From Panagrolaimus kolymaensis (lineage: Eukaryota; Nematoda; Chromadorea; Rhabditida; Panagrolaimidae), in the NCBI GenBank assembly GCA_028622995.1, contig JAJQJQ010000092.1, positions 183,641 to 247,640 of the forward strand: a DNA stretch of 64,000 nt, in the 5' to 3' direction. A program made the translations under genes and the position numbers. Below, piece after piece: positions 11,577-23,163 of this stretch (position 1 is the stretch's first letter; each line of letters starts with the position of its first letter). A model generated the notes under the pieces. It was not told the origin of the DNA. It ran no database searches and saw only the letters and a program-made list of their open reading frames with translations.

Positions 11577-12040
11577 TGCCCATTTTGCTTGGGGCGTCGG
11601 GCATTTGTAATTTACCGAAATTATGGAAAACAAAAGAGCTAAAAAATGGCTTTAAAATATTCAAAAAGAGGAAATAGTTGTCTCAATTGCTTAAAAAAAA
11701 TGGACAAATAAGTTAAAAAAAAATTGGCGCTCATTTATCCAAATATCAGGATTGAAAAGAAAAAAAAATTAAAAAAAGAAGATTTTATTGCTTTGAATCT
11801 CCCTCGTAGGTTGACCCTTAAAACAAAACATAAAATAAAACAGAGGTTTTATGACTTCTTTTTGAGGTGACACCGAATTGCAGCGGGCAATAAACTGAAC
11901 GATTTAGAAAAAAGCAATGCCATCAACTCATCTAAAATTATTTATTTTAAATGAAGATTTTTTTTTGCCGACATTAGCATTAATAAAAATAAGAAGAAAT
12001 AAGAAAAGAGATTATGGCCAAGAAATGTCAACAAACAAAC
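11577..12040 (+). repeat. dispersed repeat family R, copy 1
   Basis: This non-coding repeat shares ordered blocks with copies at 12,770-13,300, 14,085-14,200, 39,965-40,350 and 55,629-56,014. Shared words include ACCGAAATTATG, GCTTTAAAATATTCAAAA, GGCGCTCATTTATCCAAATA, AATGCCATCAA and CAAGAAATGTCAACAAA. Copies are diverged and gapped. It is probably a short non-autonomous transposon, though I could not define its ends. Confidence 0.5.
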
Positions 12041-12351
12041 AAAAAAGATAAGCAAATGAAAAAAAGGTTATCAGCGATAATAGTTACCCAGATCCTGGCA
12101 ATAAATAAAAACGATAAAACAAAATTGGATGCGGTCATTGTATTTACATTGTTTTAAAACCTTTAGTAAGAGGAAACTAATAATAAATAAAACTTATTCA
12201 CAAATAAAATGCTTTTGTTCGTTACTTTGGTAAAAATAAAAGTACAATCGATGTTTAGAATAATGAAAAGTTCCATGAATCGATGTACGTGCAAGATTAA
12301 AAGAATTTTTTATAAATGAAAAAAAAATAAAAAATCCAAAAAAAAGCTTAC

Positions 12352-12661
12352 AATTAAAATAGGAATTAACAATAGCCTTTTCCTTTCCAGTTCCAAGGTT
12401 TCCAATTAAGCTCAAAATATAATCAATCCCAAAGGGAGAAATCACAATTGATTCATTTTGGTTCAAAAAATAGTTTAATTTTCCATAAAGTTTATTTGGT
12501 CGCAAATCAAATGGCGCCATCGTGGTTGTTGTTGGAATGGTTGTTGTTGAAGTGGAAGTTGCAGTATAATTTGCATTGAAAATCAAAGCACCGCCAATAA
12601 AAAGCACGAACAGAATAATAAACGTTGTAATTATAGCAATTTTAATCATCTTGTTGGCCAT
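12352..12661 (-). pseudogene. serpin N-terminal fragment with a membrane anchor
   Basis: One minus-strand frame starts at 12,661 and is open to 12,194, with a plausible GTAAGC donor near 12,350. Residues about 7-30 form a hydrophobic segment (IAIITTFIILFVLFIGGALI), then a Thr-rich stalk, then a segment that fits the start of a serpin fold: KLNYFLNQNESIVISPFG followed by IDYILSLIGNLGTGKEKAIV. In serpins this is helix A, the SPxSI strand and helix B with the GAxGxT-like turn. I see no later serpin exon (no reactive loop, no C-terminal FxxNHPF) before the next gene. Copies of repeat family R lie on both sides. It is either a broken gene or the first exon of a gene I failed to follow. The serpin call rests on one motif region. 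Confidence 0.4.
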
Positions 12662-12769
12662 CTTAAAATTTTTTTAATTTTTTAATATAATAATAGTTTA
12701 AAAAAAATTGAACAAAACTAATCATATTTAAAGCTCGTTGTAGAGCTAAGAATATATTAAGTGTAAACA

Positions 12770-13300
12770 AAAAAGTTAAAAAAAATCGTTTAAAAATATT
12801 CAAAAAAATAAATATTGTATAAATAATAATAACAAATCTTGTTGTCTCAGTTCCATTAAAAAATGGACACATATGTAATTTAAAAAAATTGGCGCTCATT
12901 TATCCAAATATCAGGATAGAGAAGAAAAAAATATTTAAAAAAATTTATTGCTTTGACCCTCCCTCGTCCGTTGATCCTTAAAACAAACAAAAAAATAAAA
13001 CAAAGGCTTTGTGATTGCTTTTTTGGGTGATGAATTGCAGCGGACAGTAGCGACGGTTGAGAGCTGTAGGTTGTTGCGGTTCCGAGAGAGAGGGATGAGA
13101 CGACGTTATTGCAGCACAAATTTATTATACGAATGAAGTTATCTTAACAATATTACAAAACAAATGACAACAATGATTATTATGCTAATTTTAGATTAGA
13201 GAAATGAAGATGATCACGAGCGTCGTGACAGACATCAAACTGAACGGAAAAAAACAATGCCATCAAAGCATCCAAAATTTTTTATTCTTTTTAGAAAGAT
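12770..13300 (+). repeat. dispersed repeat family R, copy 2
   Basis: It carries the same ordered words as copy 1 (AATATTCAAAA, GGCGCTCATTTATCCAAATA at about 12,890, the tract TTTATTGCTTTGA, AATTGCAGCGG, AACTGAACGG, AATGCCATCAAAGCATCC) with extra sequence in the middle. It lies directly upstream of the serpin fragment on the minus strand. Confidence 0.5.
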
Positions 13301-13488
13301 ATTTGTTTCAAAGCGTAATAGTGAGGCACAGCACTCATTCATAAACACCAAATCTTTTTGTTTGTGGCTTGTTTTCTATCTTTAAAAAGAAAGAAAAAAG
13401 TTTTTGGCGTTTATTATTATCCGATCCATCCATCGTTTAAAGGAGAGTGAAGCCAACTGTTTTAAATTTATGCGTCCATTTTTTTTTT

Positions 13489-13800
13489 TAAGGATTTGAA
13501 GCAATTTGATTTCTTTTATTCTGCTTTTATTCTCTTTCTTACTTCTTTTTTTGAATATTTTAAAGCAATTTTTTTTTTTGAATTTTTTCTTTTACTATGT
13601 TTATAAATACAGTAAGCCTCCATTGAATTAGTAATTTATCCGGAATAATCAAGGAAAATTTGCGGATAAATTCGCTGACATAATGATAGGCATTAACTTT
13701 GTCATCTTTCCAAGAACTGTACAGATATTATATAATGCACAGAAGAAAATACCATATGTCAAAAAAATGGAAAGTTAAAATTATCAAATTCATTAAAAAC
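13489..13800 (-). repeat. dispersed repeat blocks P and Q (copy 2, inverted)
   Basis: This is the reverse complement of blocks P (13,489-13,622 here) and Q (about 13,720-13,800 here) of 11,066-11,470. The recognisable words are ATACAGTAAGCC at about 13,609 and CAGAAGAAAATACCATATGT at about 13,740. Block order is swapped relative to copy 1. Confidence 0.5.
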
Positions 13801-14084
13801 CCCATTGGTTGGAAGAAAAATTTATTTGATGAATAATGTATGCTAACTTTTTGTATTAAAACAAAATCTTTTTTTATCTTAACCTTTTGTGTCTTTAAAA
13901 TTTTTTATTAATTTTATATTTATCTTGAAATTTAACCAATGAAGTTTAACATTCCTTTTATATGTAACGAAATTTTCTGAAAAATGATTGTTGTTAATTG
14001 ACGTAAATTTTTGAATTCTGCTAAAGAGCACCCCTCGAGATTTAAGCATATGTCTACCAATTCTACTTTAGGGAAAGGTTGTCC

Positions 14085-14200
14085 ATTTTCCTTGAGCCAT
14101 CGTCGGTATTTTTAACGCACCGAAATTATGTAAAACAAAAAAGTTAAAAAATCGCTTTAAAATATTCAAAAAAGGGACATCTGGGACAAGTTTTTCTAAA
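14085..14200 (+). repeat. dispersed repeat family R, fragment
   Basis: It matches the 5' part of copy 1 (11,580-11,680): CCATTTTCCTTGAGCCATCG, CACCGAAATTATG and CGCTTTAAAATATTCAAAAA. The rest of the family sequence is missing after about 14,200. Confidence 0.4.
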
Positions 14201-15663
14201 CCTTTTCCTTATTTTTAATTAGTCGTTAACTATAAAAAAATCTATAAAAAAATTCAAAAAGTGCACGATGCGTTTGGCACACGGCATCACTGATTGCAAC
14301 GAAGACGAAAAAATATCTAAATTATCCATTTTGAATGCATGAAACAATAGCATCGATGTTTCTCAAATTAAAGATGGAACCAAAGGTATTAGAATTAAAA
14401 CAGTAAAGGCCAAACCCAGATATCAGGAAAAATCTTAAACTTTTAAATATGCGAAAAAAATGAAAAGGTGATATAAATATAAAATGACCAAGGATTAATA
14501 AAGTATACAAAAATTAAACATAGAATACATTCATTTTTGGTAATTTCTTTGTTCATTTAATTCAGCCATGTCCATTTCTAAAACAATTCACTCACTTTTT
14601 GTTGCAAAATATTTCGCAAAAATTACCACATTTTACTAGAATTTTTTTTGCATTGCTTTATATCATCGAATATTTCTATTCTTTTGTAGCTAAAAATCAC
14701 TTTATGTCAAAAGTTAAGTAAGCGTTATCCTTAAGTTTTAAATATGTCTTTATAAAATTATATTAATTATTTTAATTGGTTTTGTTCATGCCTTTTTTGA
14801 ACTTTTCTTTGAATAAAACAAAATTATTTTACCAAGAAGATTATCTAATTCGTCCTTGTTTTTACATTAATTTTTTTGATAGTTTTGTTAATTTGATCAA
14901 CAACTTTTCATTTTTAAATCCTACTTTTTTCTACTTTTTTAAAAGAATGATCAGTGCCATATTTTATGGTTTCTAGAAATTGATTTAGGTGAATAAAGAT
15001 CACATTAGAATTTTTCTCTCTCCATACTTTTTGCATCGCAGAACTAACTTAATGCCTTTTTTATTTATCATATTTATTTTGGGTTAAGCTCTGAATAATA
15101 AATAATAAATAAATAACTAAAATGAACAATTATTATTTAATCGAGTGAATTATTTTGAATATTTATGAGGACAAATTTTTCATAATCCTTTAACTTTTGT
15201 TTTTTCATATTTAGAAGCTACGGCTTTTCATAATTTTATTTTTATGATTTCTCCATCCATTTTTATCGATAACATTATTTTTATTTTTCAAACAAAAAAT
15301 AATAAACACAATTTTTTGTTGAGGAGTCTTTAGAGCTTTTATTGGAAATTAATTTAAAACTAGCCAAACGCTCCCAATGCCAAGCAAAAATGCGCGCAAC
15401 TAAAATTAGAGAGAGTAGATGCTTAAATTTAAGATAAAAATTTTTTGTTACTCATTTGTTATCAATTCAGTATTATTTTTAGTGTGAATAATAAACATTA
15501 TTTTTAACGTAGATTTGATTCACAAATCTAAAAAACGCCGAGAAAATTTGTTCGGTACTTTGTGTCATAGAAAAAAAATAATAATTTATTATTTATATAT
15601 ATATTCGAGAGTAATATTTTACAATTGGCAAAAAAGTTTTATTTATTTATGAATGGGTGATAA

Positions 15664-18600
15664 ATGGATCACAATAGTTCCACCCCGCCAATAGGCTCTA
15701 ATATTCAATCATCTTCATCTTCTGGTGAGCAACCGTCAAGCCCGCTGGAAAGATTAGATCCACAGAGATTGCGGGATCAAGCGGTTGCTTCTCATCTTGG
15801 TCAACATGCTTTGCAAGGAGTTAGTTCCCATCTATAAATATTCATTTTTATATAATAAATTTTTAGCATTGGTCACCAGTGCCATCTAATATAAGCATAA
15901 ATTCACCCATTCGGACTCCACAAAGTGTTCATTCTCCTTTACCCATAGCAAGTCAACAGCGACTTTCATCGGGTATGTTTTTTTTTATTATTTACCGAAA
16001 AAATGTTAATTTTTACACATTTTTGTATTGTAGGAAGTGTTGAATCATTGCAACAATTTACAAATCAACAATTTTTTTCACAAAATGAAGGAGCATTTTC
16101 GCCTGATTTTAGTCAACAAAGAACTCAAATAACTCAATCACCATCAAGAATTATTCCAAGCCAAATAGGTTTGATCTTGGATTTAAAAAAATTTATTTTT
16201 CTTTTAATCAAAATTTTGTGTTTTCTATAGGTAGTCCACACTGTGCTTCTCCTTCTTTTTCTATCCAATCTTCTGCTAATTCTTCTGTTAATCCCAATAA
16301 AGCCCAACAACAACAAACTCCATATCGAAGTTTGTAAAACTTTTAATATATATTTTAATTTAATGGGAATTTTAGTGATGAATATAAATGGCCAAACAGT
16401 GTATGCTACTGTTCCTACTGTGGGTCCACCAGGAACACCAACATCAGGCCCACAAACGCCGAGAATTGCATATCATATTCAACCAGGAAGTGGCCAACAA
16501 CAATTTGCTTATGCACAACAACCTCAACAAGGCCAACAGCAATGGATTTCCATTCAACCTCAACAAATGGTAATTATTACTTTCGGCACTTCTTTACTTT
16601 TCATTATTTCTCCTTAGTTTTGCATTTTTGGAAAGCAATGAACCCTTTTTTGTTTTTTAGCAATATTCTGGACAACCTAGAATTATGGCACAACAACAAC
16701 AAATGCAAAGAAATGTGAATCCTAGGTTTCCCCCACAAGGATATCCACCACAAGGTCATATACAAGCAGGAACAATGATATATGCAACAACGACAGCAAA
16801 TGTTCCTGGATCACCACATCCTCAAAGAATTGCTATGAGGCCTCAAGTATTGACGACACCACAACCTCAACAACATCAGCATCAAAATATTCTTCACCAA
16901 CAAACTCCTCAAACACCTGGTACTCCAACCACTCCTGTAGCAGGAAATATGCAAACTCCATCCACTCCATTACCGATCCAACAACAACAGCACCCAGTTG
17001 GATATTATCCTCCACCTCCACAAGGATATCCACTTCCACCCAATTATCCACATCAAAATCAAGGAGGTCAATTAAATTATCCACCACATCAACAACAGCA
17101 ACAACAACAAAGGCTTCAAGCTATTCCTCTTACTCCTTCGGCTCAAACTCCCATTGCAGTTAGACAACAATTTATTCCAACAAATAATAATACAAACGCA
17201 CAACATGGAAATATTCCACAAGGTTTGTTGTTGTTGTTAATTGACTTTAAAAAAAGGAAAGAAAGATATTTGAGCTCTTTTTTTCTTTCTTTGGTTTTAA
17301 AAATAGCCATCAGAAAAAGAAGAAAAAAAGAAAGATGAAAGCTTAAAAAATGAGAGGAAAGCCTGAAGGATACATAAAATAAAAAATAAATGGCAACAAA
17401 TAATAAATAGACAAGAGAGAAAGCCGCAGCTATGTTTTTATTTTTTCCATTTAAAAAATTTAAAGAAAAAACAAAGAGTAAAAAATAAATTCATTCAGAA
17501 CTTCTTTTTTCCTTTGCTTTGTTAGAAACTTAAAAAAACGGAAATTAAAGAAACACTTTTTAGTTTTTGATTAAGTTCGTAATTTTCTTATTGTCGCGAC
17601 TTTTCAAAATCAGTAACAAAATTTTTTTTAAGCAATAGAAAAATAATTTTTAGCTTTTACTAATAGAAAAGCTCTTCAACACCTGGTTTCTCAATTTCTC
17701 GCTCTTTTTTAAAATGCGCGTTTTTATTTTTTCTTTTTTCTTTTGCGATATATTTTTTTTGTATTGAAGCAACAAAAAAATAAAAGGGGCAAGATTCAAA
17801 AATGTTTACACTAACCACCTATGTTTTTTGTTTATTTAAAACCAATCGGATTGAAACGAGCTCTACACAACTTTTTTTGCTTTCTCTTTTTTTCATTTAA
17901 TTTAATGTTGCAAATTTTTTTAGTATTTATTTTAATGCGTTTTCTGTTTCTTCTTCTTTTAAAAAAACAACAAAGCTGTTTAATTATGCTTTTGCCATTG
18001 CATACGTTAATTTTATTCCTTCAGCAGCTATTTTTTTTAAACTAGCTTTGTTAAAACAAAACAAAAAAGAAATTTTTTTAACATTCTTCATTATTTCTTC
18101 TTTTGTTTTTCTTGCTTTAAAACGGCGCAGCTATTTTTCTTATAGGTTTCTTATTTTTCTTTTTCATTCTTTTTTTATAAAACATTGCTCATAAAAAAAA
18201 GATATGTTTGATTTGACTTGATTCCTTTCATTTGGCGTTAGTAAAAAAAAATGTTCTTCGAAAAAAGGTCATTTATTCAAATAAAAAAATAAAAGAAAAG
18301 AATAGTATTTTTTTTATGCTTAGTTTCTTTTTTTTTTTTTTCCTTCTTCCTTTCATTTTTGTTTTTTTTTATTTCGTATTTTTCCTTAAATTTTTAAACA
18401 CAACAAACACAAAAAAAAGTTGTTGCGCAAAGGCATGAAGGACGTTGTTGCCCTCTTACTTTTTTCCATTTTTATCCATAAATTGAGTCTTTTTTATTTT
18501 TCTTGGTGTTACACTTATTTTTCTTTCATTTCATTCATTCATTTTTTTTGTAAATGTAAAAAGTATTTGTTTTATCTTCTAAAAACAAGCTTTTTCCGGT

Positions 18601-21600
18601 TTATATTTCTTTTTTCTTTTTTATATCCCTAATGGATATAAAATAAGCAAGCCTCATCTTTTTTAGTTTAAAATAAAAATGAAGCAAAAAAGAAGATTTT
18701 TTAGCACCTTTATTCCATTTTTGCTTTTAAAAGTTTTATATTAATTTATTTTAGCCACTCCATTACCATCAAATCATTATCCAAATTTATCGGGTGGTGG
18801 TCAACAAAGACCCAATAAAGGAGTAGGGTTAATTCCTCAACAACAACAACAACCCCAACAAATTATTCCTGGCAGTGGCGGTGGTCATTTTGTTGGATCT
18901 CATGTGCCTCCCCAAAGTGTAACTAAGCAAACAATAGACATGAGGACTCCATCGTCTCTTATCTCACCCAATCATCATCAGCCGGTGATACAACAACAGC
19001 AACAATTATTAGCAGCTACAACTGCCATGCAGCAACAACAATCACAACATAATATGAATCAAATGACTCCACGGCCTTTGCAACAGCAACCGCCACAAAT
19101 GAGATTACAACCACAATTTTATTATCCTGAAACACCCCAAACTAATGGTATCATTTGTCTTATTTTTTTCATAAATTTTACTCGAAAAAATTAATTCTTT
19201 AGTTCCATCTGATCTTTGCCTCGCTGGATGTTATTTTATTTTAGCGGAAAATCCTGTGGGTGTTGAACTTCGAATTCTTGCAACTATGATTCGATATTAT
19301 GGGGGTGAAATAGAAGTATACAATATTAGAACTTCACCCGATAAAGCCACTCATGTTATTTGTGATTCGGCATCCCACATTCCTCAAGTATTTAAATTTT
19401 ATTTTTATTTTATTTTTGGCTCCAAAAATATTCTTATTTTTTAGGTATTTGAACAAAAAAGTAAACGTATTTGCACTTTAACTTGGGTCAATGATGTTAT
19501 TGAAAAGCAAAAGATTGAACCACCGTATAAAGTTTGCCATCTTCCATGTTTAGCTACCAAAGCAGCTGCAACATTATCGGATAAAGTTATTTCTGCTACG
19601 GGATTTACTGAACGTGAAATATTCAATATTAAATATATGGTTCATATGATCGGTGCTAAATTTGTTCCATATTTATCAAAATATACAACTTTTTTAATTG
19701 CTAAAACGTAAGATTTTTCAAATCGATTTAAAAACTTTTTTAAAAACACGATTAAAATTAAAAATGCTTATAATTTTATTTCAACTTTTTAAATTAAAAA
19801 AAGCTCATCAAGGCTTCATTTTAAATTTAAGCGCGTAATCCAAAAAGTGTAAATAATATTTTTAATGTTTTGCTTTTATAAAGCTTTTTTAACTTTTGTT
19901 TTTAAAAATTGACTTACTTTTTTCCATTTTTACCCTTTATTTGCAAATAAACATTGCGTGTGTTATTAACGAACATAAAAAATTGTTTTTTAAGAATCGA
20001 AAAAACTCATAATTAAAAAATAATATTTTTCATTACAATTTTCAGACCAAATAGTCCAAAAGTTGAGAAAGTTTCGAGAGGTTTTGGTACCAGTATTCAC
20101 ATTGTAAATCTTTCATGGCTATGTGAATTATATTTGGGATTTGCTGCTCCTATCAATGATATTTCAAATCGACGATTTAATGTAAATACAATGGTTCCAA
20201 TGGAAATCGGGCCAATAACTTTAAGCAAATTTAATGAAACTACTGGAAGGCTAATGCGTAAGATTTTGTGGTTTATAAAAAATTTGAGAGCGCAAACTTT
20301 ACGAATTTTTTAGATGCTTGGCAATTTCCTTTAATAATTACGGATGAATATTTAATTCGGGCGAGAGAAACTAAAACAATGGTATTAAGTGATGATATGC
20401 TTTTTGTTAATCCTAAATATGGGTATTTTTTTTTGGAACTAAACTATCATTTAAAAAAAATGTTTTTTTCCCGTTCCAAGTTAACTTAATTCCATTTTTA
20501 AGAAAAATATTTGAAAATGGTATAGTTCCAACAGATGCGCAAATACAAAAAAGTCGAGAAATATTTGCTTCAAGTGAAAATGCACACGATATTCGAGTAG
20601 CATTTAGCGGATTTAATTTACAAGAACAAGATCATCTTACAAGGGTACGAAAATTTTAGTGCATCCAAATTTTAAATGAGCCATCTAACATTTTTTTTAG
20701 AAAATTTTAATCCTCGGCGTAGAAATAGTCGATAAAGTTGAAAAATGTAATTATTTAATTGCTCCTCATTTGCTTCGAACCACAACTATTTTCAAAGCCA
20801 TTGCCTCAGGCAAAGATATTCTATCTCCTCTTTGGGTTATTGCATCATTTAATAATTTAAAAATTGCAAACACCGATGATTTTTTACTTCATGATGTTAA
20901 TACAGAAAAAAGTTTTGGATGTAATTTACGGGCAACTTTATTACTTTCTCGTCGACAACCCATTTTTGAAAATATGTGTTTTTATGTTACACCCAATGTT
21001 AAACCAAGTCGACATGAACTTCAATCTATTATTGAAAGTGGAGGTGGAACGATAGAAAAATGCAAACCAAGTCCTTTCACTTTATGCAAATATTTCGATG
21101 TAAGTTTTTTTAATTGCTTTTTTCTCTTGTGTGTGTAAATTTTAAACATAATTAAACTAAAACCCTTTTATTTCCGTAATGGGAGAAGTACAAAGATATC
21201 GTACACAGGGTTAATACTACTTTTTTTGTTTGAATGGAGAAAAGAAGAGGATGGTGATCAAAAACATGAGCACTCTTTCCACGCTTAAGATCGGCGGGCG
21301 CTGACGAAGACAGCGGATCTAAAAAATTAAAATTTATAAAATGAGTTAATTTTGTTTCGATTAGCTTACCTGGGTGGGCAAGGACAATAAGCGGCATCGG
21401 AACCAGGAAGACCGGGTCCACCAGGAGCACCAGGTTGGCCATCGCCTCCAGGAGCACCGGGGTTGCCAGCTGGACCAGCGGGGCCGGGTCCACCATCGCT
21501 TCCAGGGCCACCAGGATTTCCATTTGGCCCGGGAGCACCAGGGGCACCGGGGCCACCTGAAGGTCCCTTTGGTCCTGGAGCACCAACTCCACGTTGTCCA

Positions 21601-23163
21601 TCGTTTCCAGCAGGTCCGGGTTGACCGGGAGCACCAGGATTTCCATTTGGTCCAGCATCTCCAGCTGGTCCGGGTGGGCCAGCGGGTCCAGCGCCTCCAG
21701 CATTTCCAGGTGCACCGGGTTGTCCATCGGGACCGGGAGGTCCAGATGGTCCATCAGGTCCAGGTGGGCCAGCAGCTCCAGCTGGGCATTTAATGCAGCT
21801 GTGATCTGCAGCTGGGCAAGGAGCAGCGGGTGAACCGGGTTGTCCATCATTACCACGAGGTCCAGGAGTACCAGGTTGTCCAGGATTTCCAGAAGGTCCA
21901 GGAGGACCAGGAGGTCCAGGTGGGCAGTTAACCTTTGGAGGTTCACATTGACACCAAGCAGGAAGACCACCTTGACGTTTTTGACGGAAGATGCTGTTGA
22001 ATGGATTTTCACGTGGTTTGGTTGGTGGAGTGACGGAAAGTTGGACTTCCATCAATTGGGTCCAGGCATTATCAGTGTCAGCACGGAAGACTTGAACGCC
22101 ATCTTGAACTCGTTCATTCATTTCATTAATGGTGGCATAAAGTTGAGGGATGACAACAAGGCATGCCACAATGGCAAGTGTTGAACACACCGACGCGATG
22201 CCGACTACTACTTTTGACTCGTACATACTGAAAAGAGCACTGATTTCAAACTAAATTTTTGATTTGCTTTTATATTATTCGTTTATTCAAGGCGGAGCAA
22301 TACAAGGTTATGCAGCAGCTAGCGACAGTGTGACGGAAGAAGAAGACGCATGCACGCAACAAAACTGCCGGTTTTTGATTCAAAAGGTGGTTGGCTGGGT
22401 TTAGTAATTTTCCTTCCCTTCTAATTCTTTTTTTAATTTTATTGATGAACACACTTTTCCTTACAAGGAAATTTTTTTTGTCTCACTATCGTTTAAACTG
22501 GTTTGCATCTTGAACAACAGCAGAGAATCATTTTTTAACGTTTTTTGCGGAGCTAGCACCTATGACGGAAATAGTTGGCTTTTTTTTTGCTTAATTTTTT
22601 TATCGAAACAAAAAAAACACACATCATTAAAGGAACGCTGCCTAAGGGGATAAAGCAAAAGCAGCAGCGTCTTCAGTTCTTAATCATCAAAAAGAGAGAA
22701 GTCTAATACTTTAGAAAAACTACTATTTTTGATTAAGAAAAATGAATGACTACCACGCAAAAAAAATTAAAAAAGTGTTAAAACAAGTTGTTTTTTTATA
22801 GGAAGATCGATTATACATAATTATTTCAAGCCCATGTGATTTGGTATTCTTTCAGCACTTTACAGATAAAAATATTCGTAAGTTGTAACAAAAAAATTCA
22901 CTGCAAAAATAAAGTTAATAAAAATTAATTTTTTAGCAATATTCTCAGAAGAATTTATATTTTGTGCTGTAATGCGTCATAAAATAGATACAACCAACTT
23001 TTTTGCCATAAATCTTGCTCAACAACATCAACAATTAATTCAAATTCAACAACGAACGGGTAGTGCCTTAGCAACAGCAGCAAATAAATCGGCTGTTACT
23101 CCTGTGACCACACCAAATCAGAAAAGTAATTCCCTTACTTCTTCATCTCAAGTTAAAACATAA
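15664..23163 (+). CDS. pis-1: PTIP/PAXIP1-like protein: Gln-rich N-terminus, four C-terminal BRCT domains
   Basis: Fifteen exons join in frame to 1,071 aa: 15664-15819, 15867-15972, 16034-16168, 16231-16329, 16376-16569, 16661-17222, 18755-19147, 19245-19387, 19445-19707, 20046-20257, 20314-20422, 20503-20644, 20701-21099, 22802-22877, 22937-23163. Residues 1 to about 545 are Gln/Pro/Ser-rich. Four BRCT-type segments follow, recognisable by the conserved Gly and Trp positions: [10 protein letters not shown]...[23 protein letters not shown]...[11 protein letters not shown]; a third around SGFNL...SPLWVIASF; and a last one from [15 protein letters not shown] through [14 protein letters not shown] is a nuclear adaptor of MLL-type H3K4 methyltransferase complexes and of phospho-dependent DNA-damage signalling; C. 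elegans pis-1 is the homologue I have in mind. The N-terminal BRCT pair of vertebrate PTIP is not visible. A collagen gene lies inside intron 13 (21,100-22,801) on the other strand. Confidence 0.8.
17223..18754 (+). other. long intron of the PTIP-like gene
   Basis: This 1.5-kb intron lies between the sixth and seventh exons of the PTIP-like gene. It is extremely T-rich, with runs of 8-11 T, and contains no domain-like frame on either strand. Phase fits across it (G then CC gives Ala). Nothing else is seen. Confidence 0.6.
21285..22226 (-). CDS. cuticle collagen, nested in a PTIP-like gene intron
   Basis: Two exons (22226-21370 and 21318-21285) encode 296 aa. The N-terminus [20 protein letters not shown] starts a type II membrane/signal segment, followed by the pre-domain and a furin-type site (FRQKRQ) near residue 84. 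A Cys cluster ([11 protein letters not shown]) precedes a first short Gly-X-Y block. [12 protein letters not shown] interruption separates it from the long Gly-X-Y block, which ends with CPCPPR and a short non-collagenous tail from exon 2 ([10 protein letters not shown]). This is the standard architecture of nematode cuticle collagens, which trimerise in the hypodermal secretory pathway and are cross-linked into the cuticle. GC content is clearly above its surroundings, as expected for a highly expressed collagen. The exact col paralogue cannot be named. It lies wholly within intron 13 of the opposite-strand PTIP-like gene. Confidence 0.9.

Larger units (their letters stand above)
9820..12351. 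other. repeat-rich intergenic region
   Basis: No gene is supported here. Short frames at 10,484-10,738 and 10,869-11,069 encode hydrophobic peptides without splice context or recognisable motif. Segments recur elsewhere in the window: 9,985-10,050 resembles 14,335-14,395, and 11,577-12,040 belongs to a dispersed family annotated separately. Confidence 0.5.
13301..15663. other. intergenic, repeats only
   Basis: No gene is supported. The interval contains the inverted P/Q blocks (13,489-13,800), a short piece of family R (14,085-14,200) and a copy of the 9,985-10,050 segment at about 14,335-14,395. The rest is AT-rich upstream sequence of the PTIP-like gene. A 66-codon Phe-rich frame at 14,776-14,976 is not convincing. 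Confidence 0.5.

Noticed and set aside
21152..22184. Long Leu/His-, Arg- and Ser-rich frames across the collagen genes on both strands
   Set aside because: They are shifted or antisense readings of Gly-X-Y repeats and contain no start or splice logic of their own. The same holds for 24,471-25,433.
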